From contig NZ_SPQL01000011.1 of assembly GCF_004570385.1 (NCBI RefSeq), positions 62,001 to 126,000 on the forward strand: a stretch of 64,000 nucleotides of DNA, read 5' to 3'. Both the position numbers and the translations under genes were made by a program. Numbering within the stretch: the stretch's first letter is position 1; each line of letters begins with the position of its first letter. The notes below the pieces were generated by a model. It had not been told where the DNA came from and made no database searches. It worked only from the letters and a program-made list of their open reading frames with translations. The stretch comes from Blastococcus sp. CT_GayMR19. GTDB taxonomy: Bacteria > Actinomycetota > Actinomycetes > Mycobacteriales > Geodermatophilaceae. Shown here in pieces: positions 57,460 through 64,000 of this stretch.

Positions 57460-58886
57460 AGCGAGATCCGGTCGTCGGCGAGCACCTGGACGAGGTCGGC
57501 GTCGTGCGTGACGACGGCGACGGCGCAGCCGCGCGCCCGCTGCTCGGCGAGCAGGGTGACCAGCTCCCGCCAGGTCGCCGCGTCCTGGCCGAAGGTCGGC
57601 TCGTCCAGCACGAGGACCCGCGGCGAGGTGGCCAGCGCCGTGGCGACCGAGAGCCGGCGCTGCTGTCCCCCGGAGAGGGTGTACGGATTCGCGTCGGCGA
57701 ACGCGGTCAGGCCCAGCCGTTCCAGCAGCTCCTCGGCCGTGGCCCGGGCCGCCGCGGCGTGCTCGCCCGACCGCAGCGGCCCGAGGGTGAGCTCGTCGTG
57801 CAGCCGGCCGGTGAGGAACTGCTGCTCGGGGTTCTGGAAGACGGTGCCGATCCGGGTCACCAGCTCCCCGGCCCGCCAGCGGTGCGGCTCACGGTGCCCC
57901 CGCCGCACCCCCTCGGTCAGCTCCGGCGCCGCCTCGACCCGCCCCGTGGTGGGCGCCCGAAGCCCGGCCAGCAGCAGGGCGAGGGTCGACTTCCCCGTGC
58001 CGTTGCTGCCGGTGACCGCGAGGGCCCGGCCGGCCCGCACCGGGACGTCGACCCGCGACAGGGCGGGAGCCGTCGCCCCCCGGTAGGTGAAGCCGGCCCC
58101 GAGTGCCGTGAGCAGGACCGGTCCGTCCGGGGGCGGCAGGAGGTGCAGGCCGGCCGTGCGCGACGCCGGGCGCCAGCCGGGGCCGTGCTCCACGACGCCG
58201 CCGGCCACGACCTCGACGACGCGGTCGACCAGCGGGAGCCAGGGAGCGGCGTCGTGGTCGACGACGATCGTGGTGGCGCTGCGGTCGGCGGTGGCCCGGG
58301 CCACCGCCGCGCGCACCAGGGAGGCGCCGGGCGGGTCGAGCTGGGCCGTGGGCTCGTCGAGCAGCACCAGGCCGGGCCGGCGGGCCAGCACGCCGGCCAG
58401 CACCAGTCGCTGCTTCTCCCCGCCGGACAGCGCCTGCGTGGGGCGGTCCCGGTCGTAGGGGAAGCCGACGGCGGCGAGCGCCTCGTCCACGCGCGGCCAG
58501 ATCCGCTCGGCGGGGATGCCCGCGTTCTCCAGCCCGAAGGCGACGTCGTCCCCGGCGCGGGTCATGACGAGCTGGCTGTCCGGGTCCTGGGCGAGGATGC
58601 CGAGCCGGCCACGGGCGTCCCGGGGCGACGCGCCGTCGACCGTGAGCTCGCCGGCCACCTCGGTGCCCTCCGCCTCGAGGATGCCGGCCAGCGCCGCGAG
58701 CAGCGTGGACTTCCCCGCCCCGGACGCGCCGGTGAGCAGGATCCGCTCGCCGGGCTCGACGACCAGATCGACGCCGGTCAGCGCCCAGGCGTGCCGGGAC
58801 GCGTGGCGGACGCCGAGGCCCCGGGCGACGATCCGGACGGGGCCGGCCTCCGTCCGGATCGGCGCGGGCCCCCGCGTGGTGGTCAC
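57456..58886 (-). CDS. ykoD: ECF transporter ATPase with two fused ABC domains (YkoD-like)
   Basis: 476-aa double ATPase. Domain 1: LLTGASGAGKSTLLAALAG (Walker A), LSGGEKQRLVLAG (signature), VLLDEPTAQLDP (Walker B). Domain 2: VTGSNGTGKSTLALLLAG, TLSGGQQRRLSVA, VLVLDEPTFGQDAA. Q-loops LAQDPDSQL and VFQNPEQQF are intact. It powers the YkoE importer. GTG 58886 is 8 bases after ykoE. A far longer open frame to 60749 reads through ykoE out of frame and is not real. Confidence 0.94.
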   Translation of the reverse strand: MTTTRGPAPIRTEAGPVRIVARGLGVRHASRHAWALTGVDLVVEPGERILLTGASGAGKSTLLAALAGILEAEGTEVAGELTVDGASPRDARGRLGILAQDPDSQLVMTRAGDDVAFGLENAGIPAERIWPRVDEALAAVGFPYDRDRPTQALSGGEKQRLVLAGVLARRPGLVLLDEPTAQLDPPGASLVRAAVARATADRSATTIVVDHDAAPWLPLVDRVVEVVAGGVVEHGPGWRPASRTAGLHLLPPPDGPVLLTALGAGFTYRGATAPALSRVDVPVRAGRALAVTGSNGTGKSTLALLLAGLRAPTTGRVEAAPELTEGVRRGHREPHRWRAGELVTRIGTVFQNPEQQFLTGRLHDELTLGPLRSGEHAAAARATAEELLERLGLTAFADANPYTLSGGQQRRLSVATALATSPRVLVLDEPTFGQDAATWRELVTLLAEQRARGCAVAVVTHDADLVQVLADDRISL

Positions 58887-58894
58887 CTGCCGGG

Positions 58895-59506
58895 TCAGGC
58901 GCGGGTGCGGCCTGCGGCGAACGAGCTGAGCGCTCCGGTGCGCGCCAGGGCACGGACGAGCAGCAGCCCGACGACGCCGGCCAGCAGCATGCTCGAGATC
59001 ACGGTGAACACCGTGTACGGCAGCTGGTAGCCGAGGAAGGAGAGCTCGGCGTAGTAGAGGACGTTGTCGAGGATCGACGTCGACAGGCCCGCGGTCGCGG
59101 CGGCCAGGAGTGCGGTGCCCAGGCCGAAGGAGCGGTACCGGGTGAGCAGGAACCCGAGCTCGGCGCCCGCTCCCTGCACCAGGCCGTAGACCACGATGAT
59201 CCCGCCGTAGGGCGAGCCGAGCAGGATGCTGACCGCCGCGGCGAGGGTCGAGGCGAAGATCGACGCGCCGGGCCGGCGGACCAGCAGCCCGGCGACCACG
59301 CCGGGCATCAGGTAGACGCCGTTGAGCATCGCCGACAAGGGCGGGAAGAAGTCGAGCGGCTCGGCGAGCACGCCGAACACGAGGTTCCACGCCCAGAAGA
59401 CGACGCCGAAGGCGACGCCGAGGACGGCGGTGACGACGATGTCGACGGTGCGCCAGCGTGCTGCGCCGGCATCGGACGACGACGGACGGACGGCCTGACC
59501 GGCCAT
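58895..59506 (-). CDS. ykoE: ECF transporter substrate-binding S component (YkoE, thiamine precursor)
   Basis: 203-aa membrane protein with five or six helices: IVVTAVLGVAFGVVFWAWNL, LSAMLNGVYLMPGVVAGLL, GIIVVYGLVQGAGAELGFLL and TVISSMLLAGVVGLLLV. The pattern matches YkoE, the S component assigned to hydroxymethylpyrimidine/thiamine uptake. It is the first gene after a TPP riboswitch and is followed by the ATPase and T genes. ATG 59506 with GGAGGA upstream. Confidence 0.93.
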   Translation of the reverse strand: MAGQAVRPSSSDAGAARWRTVDIVVTAVLGVAFGVVFWAWNLVFGVLAEPLDFFPPLSAMLNGVYLMPGVVAGLLVRRPGASIFASTLAAAVSILLGSPYGGIIVVYGLVQGAGAELGFLLTRYRSFGLGTALLAAATAGLSTSILDNVLYYAELSFLGYQLPYTVFTVISSMLLAGVVGLLLVRALARTGALSSFAAGRTRA

Positions 59507-59517
59507 GATTCCTCCAG

Positions 59518-59596
59518 ACTCCCTGCGCCGGCATGACCCGGATCAGGTTCGAGGGTCTGCGGTGTCCCGCACTCTCAGCGCCGAAGCGCTCCCCTG
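59518..59596 (-). promoter_or_regulatory. TPP (THI-box) riboswitch
   Basis: Reading the minus strand: GGGGAGCGC, a short hairpin, GCTGAGAGTGCGGG, then ACCCTCGAACCTGATCCGG and GTCATGCCGGCGCAGGGAG. These are the conserved CUGAGA and ACCUGAUCNGGNUAAUNCCNGCGNAGGGA elements of the TPP aptamer. It ends 11 bases before the ykoE ATG, so control is probably by hiding the ribosome-binding site. Its 5' half overlaps the end of the upstream Mut7-C gene. Confidence 0.93.
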
Positions 59597-60337
59597 CTGT
59601 GAATGTTCGGTTGTGCCGCCGAGCGTAGCCCTGTCGTCCACGGCCGCGCTGATGAGCCCCTCGATGCGGCGGGCATGGGCGCCCTGCCAGTAGATCCGTC
59701 CGCAGGCGGCGCACCGGGAGAAGTCGTCGTAGCTGCGCCGGGTGCCCGGCTCGAGCCGGGCCGCGATCTCCGTCTTGGGGACCGGCTCCAGTCCGCCGCC
59801 GCACGCGGTGCAGCGGGTGAGCGGCGCCAGCGGGGGAGCGAACCGCGCGAGGACGTCGGCGAGCTGGTCGTCGGGACGGCTGCCACGGACCAGTGCGCCG
59901 GCGTGGAGCGCCCGCGGCATGAGCAGCCGGCGGTCCTGGGTGAGCAGCACCCGGTCCGCCGCGACCGCCCGGGCCACGAGTCCGGGGTCGTCGGCGTCGT
60001 TCGACCACTCCACGTCCAGCCCGAGCAGCCGCATCCGACGAGCCAGGGCGCCGAGGCCGACGTCGAGGAGGAAGCCGCCGGCCGCCGCCGGCTGCGGCCG
60101 GGGAACCTCGAGGACGTCGATCGTGGCGCCCGGCCGCGCCCGCGCGGCCACCGGTACGGGGTCGCCGTCCAGCCGGAGCCCGCCGGCCTCGGTCAGCGGC
60201 ACGCCGGCGGCCTGCGCGAGGTGGCCCACGGTGGCGTCCGGGTCGAAGGCGAGCGCCCGCTCCCCCGACGCACGGTGCCGCGGCGGCAGCAGGAACCGGA
60301 GGTCCGGTGGGAGGCGCACGACGACGCGGTCGACCAC
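59543..60337 (-). CDS. Mut7-C RNase-domain protein with ubiquitin-like N-terminus
   Basis: About 264 aa. A ubiquitin/MoaD-like N-terminal region (VVVRLPPDLRFLLPPRHR, VLEVPRPQ) precedes the Mut7-C PIN-like domain: GGFLLDVGLGALARRMRLLGLDVEW, VAADRVLLTQDRRLL, and a zinc ribbon CTACGG with CAACGRIYWQG. It is a putative RNase or nucleotide-binding protein. The last ~18 codons (from about HSQQGSASALRV) lie inside the TPP aptamer, and the TGA stop is the UGA of the conserved CCUGAUC. GTG 60337 chosen; GTG 60318 possible. Confidence 0.87.
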   Translation of the reverse strand: MVDRVVVRLPPDLRFLLPPRHRASGERALAFDPDATVGHLAQAAGVPLTEAGGLRLDGDPVPVAARARPGATIDVLEVPRPQPAAAGGFLLDVGLGALARRMRLLGLDVEWSNDADDPGLVARAVAADRVLLTQDRRLLMPRALHAGALVRGSRPDDQLADVLARFAPPLAPLTRCTACGGGLEPVPKTEIAARLEPGTRRSYDDFSRCAACGRIYWQGAHARRIEGLISAAVDDRATLGGTTEHSQQGSASALRVRDTADPRT

Positions 60338-60431
60338 GCGCCGGAGGTACCCACGGCCCGCAGCGGAATACTTGAACTCTAAAACATCTTGGAGGAGAGT
60401 GAACCCAGTCCCTCGACAGCAGGAGCCCGTC

Positions 60432-60944
60432 ATGCCCGTGCAGCGCCTCAACCACGCCGTCCTCTACGTCCGCGACGTCGAGCGCAGCTTCGCGTTCTAC
60501 CGCGACGTCCTCGGCTTCCGGGCGAAGGTCGAGATCCCCGGCCGCGCGGTCTTCCTGCAGGCGGAGGGCTCCACGAACGACCACGACCTGGGACTGTTCG
60601 CGATCGGCGCCGACGCCGGACCGTCGCAGGCCGGCCGCGGCACCGTCGGCCTCTACCACCTGGCCTGGGAGGTCGACACCCTCGCCGAGCTGGCCCGCAT
60701 CCGCGGCGCCTTGCTCGAGGCCGGCGCCCTGGTCGGTGCCTCCGACCACGCCACCACCAAGGCCCTGTACGCCGCCGACCCCGACGGCATCGAGTTCGAG
60801 GTGTCCTGGCTGCTCCCGGCCGACCTGATCACCCCCGAGGTGTCCGCGCAGGGCGCGACCACGCGGCCGCTCGACCTCGACCGCGAGATCGAGCGCTACG
60901 GCGCGCAGACCCGCGGCGGCGTCGGGGTCTCCGTCCCCGCCTGA
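60432..60944 (+). CDS. VOC-family (glyoxalase/ring-cleaving dioxygenase-like) protein
   Basis: 170-aa vicinal-oxygen-chelate protein. LNHAVLYVRDVERSFAFYRDVLGF (first metal His), GLYHLAWEV (second His) and YAADPDGIEFEV (Glu) give the three metal ligands. It resembles CatE-type catechol 2,3-dioxygenases and detoxifying relatives. ATG 60432 has AGGAG upstream. An AT-rich promoter-like patch (60368-60385, unusual in this genome) separates it from the divergent Mut7-C gene. Confidence 0.9.
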   Translation: MPVQRLNHAVLYVRDVERSFAFYRDVLGFRAKVEIPGRAVFLQAEGSTNDHDLGLFAIGADAGPSQAGRGTVGLYHLAWEVDTLAELARIRGALLEAGALVGASDHATTKALYAADPDGIEFEVSWLLPADLITPEVSAQGATTRPLDLDREIERYGAQTRGGVGVSVPA

Positions 60945-61006
60945 CGCGTGGCCGTGGAGCGCACGGGGCAGGAAGGGGGCCGCTCCCGATCCCGCAGGAG
61001 GCCGCC

Positions 61007-61803
61007 GTGTCCGAGCCCGCCGTCCGATCGCTCGCCCTCGTCACCGGCGCCTCCAGCGGCATCGGCCTGGAACTCGCCAAGCAGTTCGCCGAGCACGGCT
61101 TCGACCTGTTCTGGCGGCGGAGGACGTCGAGCTCGACGACGCCGTCGAGGTGCTCCGGGGGTTCGGCGGGGCGGTGGCCCCGGTCAGCGTCGACCTGACC
61201 CGGCGGGACCACGTCGAGCGGCTCGTCGCCGCGATCCGGGGAGCCGGCCGGCCGCTGGACGCCGCGGCTCTGAACGCGGGGGTCGGGGTGGGCGGTGCCT
61301 TCGTCGAGACCGATCTGGACGCCGAGCTGTCTCTTGTCGAGCTCAACTGCGCCTCCACCGTGCATCTGGCCAAGCGGATCGCCCAGGACATGGCCGCGCG
61401 GGGCGAGGGGCGGATCCTCTTCACCTCGTCGGTCGTGTCCCAGGCGCCGGCCCCGTTCCAGGCCGTCTACGGCGCGTCGAAGGCCTTCGTGCACATGCTG
61501 GCGCTCGCCCTCCGCGAGGAGCTGTCGGACAGCGGGGTCAGCGTGACCGCCCTGCTGCCCGGCCCCACCGACACCGAGTTCTTCGACCGCGCCGGCATGC
61601 AGGACACCCGGGTGGGCGCCTCCGACAGCAAGGACGACCCCGCGCAGGTGGCCCGGCAGGGGTTCGAGGCTCTCATGGCGGGGGAGGCGCAGGTCCTCGG
61701 CGGCTCGCTGGCCAGCCGGGCGATGGGCGCCATGTCCAGGATCTCGCCGGACGCGCTCGCCGCGAAGGCCATTCGGAAGCTCTCCGAACCCGGGTCGGCC
61801 TGA
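61007..61803 (+). pseudogene. Short-chain dehydrogenase/reductase broken by a one-base deletion
   Basis: GTG 61007 starts ALVTGASSGIGLELAKQFAEHGFDLF (NAD(P)-binding TGxxxGIG). The protein then resumes in a different frame: VEVLRGFGGAVAPVSVDL, LNAGVGVGGAF, ILFTSSVVSQAPAPFQAVYGASK with the YxxxK pair, to the TGA at 61803. Adding one G after 61111 restores TTC-GTG-GCG-GCG-GAG and an uninterrupted ~265-residue SDR. It is a recent frameshift or a sequence error; the rest is well conserved. Confidence 0.87.
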
Positions 61804-61855
61804 CCGCCCGCGGGGGCTCGGAGGCAGCAGGAGCCGGACCCGCAAGAATCGGGGC

Positions 61856-62422
61856 ATGGACACCATCGAGCCGGTCGAGCTGGTCGCCGGCTCCCTGCGA
61901 CTGCGGCCGTGGCGGCCGGACGACATCGACGACGTCTGGGCGGCACTGCAGGACCCGGACATCCGGCTGTGGAACGGTGGCGGCGTCGCCTCCCACGACG
62001 AGGCGGTGGCCCTGCTCGGGCGCCGCAGCGACTGGAGCTCGGGCACCCACGCCTCCTGGGCCGTGGTGGACGGGGCGGACGCCGTGCTGGGTTCGGTCTC
62101 CGTGCACTCGATCGACCGCGACCAGGCCGGCGCGGAGATCGGCTACTGGGTCGCCCCGGCCGCCCGGGGCCGCGGGGTGGCCGCCGTCGCGGTCGATACG
62201 GCCTGCCGGTGGGCCTTCCGGACGCCGGCGATCGACCGCATCGAGCTGTGCCACGCCGTGGACAACCCCGCTTCCGGGCGGGTGGCTCAGAAGGCCGGCT
62301 TCCGCTACGAAGGCCACCTGCGCCGCTCCTACCGCTACGGCGACGGGGTGAAACACGACGAACTGCTCTGGGCCCGGCTGTCCGACGACCCGGCTCCGCC
62401 GGCCCTCGGGCTGAGCTGCTAG
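61856..62422 (+). CDS. GNAT-family N-acetyltransferase (RimJ/RimL-like)
   Basis: 188-aa GNAT protein: GSLRLRPWRPDDIDDVWAAL at the N-terminus, IGYWVAPAARGRGVAAVAVDT (acetyl-CoA-binding, RGRG) and ELCHAVDNPASGRVAQKAGFRYEG at the C-terminus. This is the RimJ/RimL type that acetylates protein N-termini or small molecules. Stop overlaps the convergent hydrolase stop by four bases. Confidence 0.9.
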   Translation: MDTIEPVELVAGSLRLRPWRPDDIDDVWAALQDPDIRLWNGGGVASHDEAVALLGRRSDWSSGTHASWAVVDGADAVLGSVSVHSIDRDQAGAEIGYWVAPAARGRGVAAVAVDTACRWAFRTPAIDRIELCHAVDNPASGRVAQKAGFRYEGHLRRSYRYGDGVKHDELLWARLSDDPAPPALGLSC

Positions 62423-63108
62423 AGAGGAACTGCCAGCCCTGCGGGACCGGTGCTGCGCGTGGCCTCGTCGATGTCGCGGCGCATCGGCTCGAGACCGGCC
62501 CCGGCCAGGACGACGTCCCGGACGAAGGTGTGCCAGACCTGTACGCGGCGGACCATGCTGTGCCCGCCCGCGACGGTGAACCGGGCCACGAGGGCGCCGG
62601 CCTCCTCCGCCCGGGCAGCGAACTCGGCGGACAGCGCCGCGGGCACCCAGCGGTCGCCCCGGCCGTGCAGGATCGCCACGGTCCGGCCGCGGAGGTGTGC
62701 GACCGGCTCTCCGGGCGGCGTCCACGGCGCGAGCGCGCACACGGCGGCCACCTGGTGCTCCCCGCCGGCCCGCAGCACCGCCCGGCCGCCCATCGAGTGA
62801 CCGACGAGCACGATCGGCACGTCGGTGCCGTGCTCGGCGCGGATCCGGTCCAGGCTCCACCGGACGTCGGCGAAGGCGTCGGCGGCGAGGCCGTTCCAGC
62901 CGGCCACCCGGTAGCGGAGCAGCGAGGTGGCCACTCCCCGGGGGCCCGCTGCGGCGGCGACGAACTGCTCCATCGCGCGCATCCGCACCAGCGACAGCGC
63001 CCGCTCCCGGGGCGGCTCCAGGCTGGCCACCGTGCCGCCGTGGCAGAACAGGGCGACCGCCCGGGTGCCGGCGCCGGCGGGACGGCTCTCCAGGACGGGC
63101 TCGGTCAC
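62419..63108 (-). CDS. Alpha/beta hydrolase
   Basis: 229-aa serine hydrolase with the nucleophile elbow VLVGHSMGGRAVL, an N-terminal oxyanion segment VALFCHGGTVAS, the acid region ILHGRGDRWVP (Asp) and the catalytic His in TVAGGHSMVRRV. It is probably an esterase or lysophospholipase-like enzyme; substrate unknown. GTG 63108 with GGGAGGGCG upstream. Confidence 0.9.
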   Translation of the reverse strand: MTEPVLESRPAGAGTRAVALFCHGGTVASLEPPRERALSLVRMRAMEQFVAAAAGPRGVATSLLRYRVAGWNGLAADAFADVRWSLDRIRAEHGTDVPIVLVGHSMGGRAVLRAGGEHQVAAVCALAPWTPPGEPVAHLRGRTVAILHGRGDRWVPAALSAEFAARAEEAGALVARFTVAGGHSMVRRVQVWHTFVRDVVLAGAGLEPMRRDIDEATRSTGPAGLAVPL

Positions 63109-63140
63109 GGGACGCCCTCCCGTCCGGTAGGGGACGGGGA

Positions 63141-63335
63141 TCAGTGTGCCCGGCGGCCGCGTCGCCGGGTCCGGTCGCCCAGCTCACCGGCCTTGAGCAG
63201 GGCCCGGCTGATCCCCGTCGAGCCGTTGCGCCGCTCGAGGGCGAGGCCGACCCGGCGCAGGATCCCGCTACCGAGCGGGACGAGGACGGTCAGGATCAGC
63301 CACATGCGCAGCCGGCGGGTGAAGAAGAGCCACAT
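63141..63335 (-). CDS. Small basic membrane-associated protein
   Basis: 64-aa protein: MWLFFTRRLRMWLILTVLVP, one short hydrophobic segment flanked by Arg, then LLRRVGLALERRNG-like basic helices and a poly-Arg end. It looks like a conserved small actinobacterial protein, function unknown. It lies upstream of the alpha/beta hydrolase on the same strand. Confidence 0.7.
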   Translation of the reverse strand: MWLFFTRRLRMWLILTVLVPLGSGILRRVGLALERRNGSTGISRALLKAGELGDRTRRRGRRAH

Positions 63336-63418
63336 GACCCGGCTCTGCCCCGGACCGGGCGCCGGGAACCGGGAACCCCCGGAAGCTGTCGAAGATCACA
63401 GCCCGCCCACCGGCACGG

Positions 63419-64000
63419 TCAGTCGGCCAGCCGCACGATCATCTTCCCGGTGTTGCCCCCGCGCAGCAGGTCCAGGAACGCGGGGACGGCGTCCTCCAGG
63501 CCCTCGCGCACGGTCTCGCGGACGACCAGCTGCCCGGACCTCAGCCACCCCGGAACCGTTGCCTCGAACTCCGGGCGCAGGTCGTCGTGGTCGTAGACGA
63601 GGAAGCCGCGCAGGGTCAGCCGCTTGGCGACCATCATGGACATGTTCCGCGGGCCGGGCGGGGGAGTGACGGCGTTGTAGGTGGAGATCGAACCGCACAG
63701 GGCCGCCCTCCCGTTCAGGCGGAAGGCGCCGATCGCCGCCTCGAGGTGCTCCCCGCCGACGTTGTCGAAGTAGACGTCGATCCCGTCCGGGGCGGCTGAG
63801 GACAGCAGGTCGGCGACCGGGCCGTCGTGGTAGTCGAAGGCCGCGGTGAACCCGAGGTCCGAGGTCAGCCAGCGGACCTTGTCCGGGCTGCCGGCGCTGC
63901 CGATCACCGCCGAGGCGCCGCGGAGGCGGGCGAACTGGCCCACCAGGCTGCCGACGCCGCCCGCGGCACCGGACACGAACACGGCGTCGCCCTCGCGGAA
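63419..64000 (-). CDS. NADP-dependent MDR oxidoreductase (PTGR/CurA-like), C-terminal part
   Basis: The C-terminal ~193 residues of a medium-chain reductase; the N-terminus lies past the right edge. DAVFVSGAAGGVGSLVGQFARL is the nucleotide-binding AAGGVG motif, followed by GIDVYFDNVGGEHLEAAI, CGSISTYN and the terminal GKMIVRLAD. The family (leukotriene B4 12-hydroxydehydrogenase/CurA-like) reduces alpha,beta-unsaturated carbonyls with NADPH and lacks zinc. Confidence 0.92.
   Translation of the reverse strand, partial: FREGDAVFVSGAAGGVGSLVGQFARLRGASAVIGSAGSPDKVRWLTSDLGFTAAFDYHDGPVADLLSSAAPDGIDVYFDNVGGEHLEAAIGAFRLNGRAALCGSISTYNAVTPPPGPRNMSMMVAKRLTLRGFLVYDHDDLRPEFEATVPGWLRSGQLVVRETVREGLEDAVPAFLDLLRGGNTGKMIVRLAD

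Noticed and set aside
57456-60749. A 1097-codon open frame on the minus strand
   Set aside because: Only 57456-58886 is the real double ATPase; the rest is an out-of-frame Arg/Pro-rich shadow of ykoE and the Mut7-C gene, caused by high G+C.
1-64000. Prophage, integrative element or insertion sequence
   Set aside because: No integrase, transposase, terminal inverted repeats or duplicated tRNA end was found; the tRNA-Leu is intact without an adjacent attachment-like repeat.

Overview
The window is about 73-75% G+C with strongly GC-ending codons, many GTG starts and dense 4-base gene overlaps. The gene content (FHA/PP2C/SEDS/PBP division operon, DUF222-HNH nuclease, GAF-ANTAR and SpoIIE/RsbW-type signalling, YkoE-type thiamine importer) indicates an actinobacterium. 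Composition and gene style suggest Geodermatophilaceae (Blastococcus/Geodermatophilus/Modestobacter-like). That family assignment is inference from style, not from a database search.

Left end (1-5.0 kb, minus strand): the cell-wall/phosphosignalling operon fhaA-fhaB-pstP-rodA-pbpA; pbpA runs off the left edge and pknA/pknB would be expected beyond it. Every intergenic gap in this operon except rodA/pbpA is filled exactly by a 24-30 codon mini-ORF. Each mini-ORF overlaps the upstream stop and the downstream start by 1-4 bases. A fourth example joins the two dynamin-like GTPase genes at 44.9 kb. A tRNA-Leu(CAG) with a terminator follows at 5.2 kb.

5.3-15.2 kb holds mostly housekeeping genes: DUF1707 membrane protein, PPOX-fold protein, acyl-CoA dehydrogenase, GNAT, monothiol glutaredoxin-like protein, DUF222-HNH nuclease with a possible LexA box, HhH glycosylase-like protein, aldose epimerase, MOSC, S4, an RNB ribonuclease and a class I aminotransferase.

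15.3-19.7 kb is a tight five-gene cassette: TasA/camelysin-like secreted protein, SipW-type (Ser/His) signal peptidase, membrane GGDEF cyclase, a second TasA-like protein with a Pro/Glu linker, and a DNRLRE-type surface protein. It looks like a self-contained, c-di-GMP-linked surface-fibre/matrix system and is the most interesting functional unit in the window.

19.7-37.8 kb: PRC-barrel/DUF2382 stress protein, an EEP-fold membrane protein, a metallophosphoesterase with a repeat-expanded linker, TetR, ATP-type pfkA, an apparently leaderless GntR/UTRA regulator with GACGTC sites, GlsB-like protein, MBL hydrolase, enoyl-CoA hydratase, an IdeR-box-preceded efeO-efeB pair without efeU, a PASTA kinase, cinA and aidB-type acyl-CoA dehydrogenase.

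37.8-43.1 kb is a c-di-GMP block: PAS-GGDQF-EAL, NYN-domain protein, membrane GGDEL cyclase and PilZ receptor. 43.2-46.5 kb carries a dynamin-like GTPase pair. 46.5-56.0 kb is a partner-switch/ANTAR signalling block: two RsbW-like kinases, two intact and one frameshifted GAF-ANTAR gene, a STAS-ANTAR fusion and a PAS-GAF-SpoIIE phosphatase. It also contains a nucleoside hydrolase and an unrecognised protein with a duplicated FWGAG/GEYLAW motif.

56.1-64 kb: the ykoE-ykoD-ykoC thiamine-precursor ECF importer under a TPP riboswitch whose aptamer overlaps the 3' end of the upstream Mut7-C gene. Then come a VOC dioxygenase-like protein, a frameshifted SDR, GNAT, an alpha/beta hydrolase, a small basic protein and an MDR reductase cut by the right edge.
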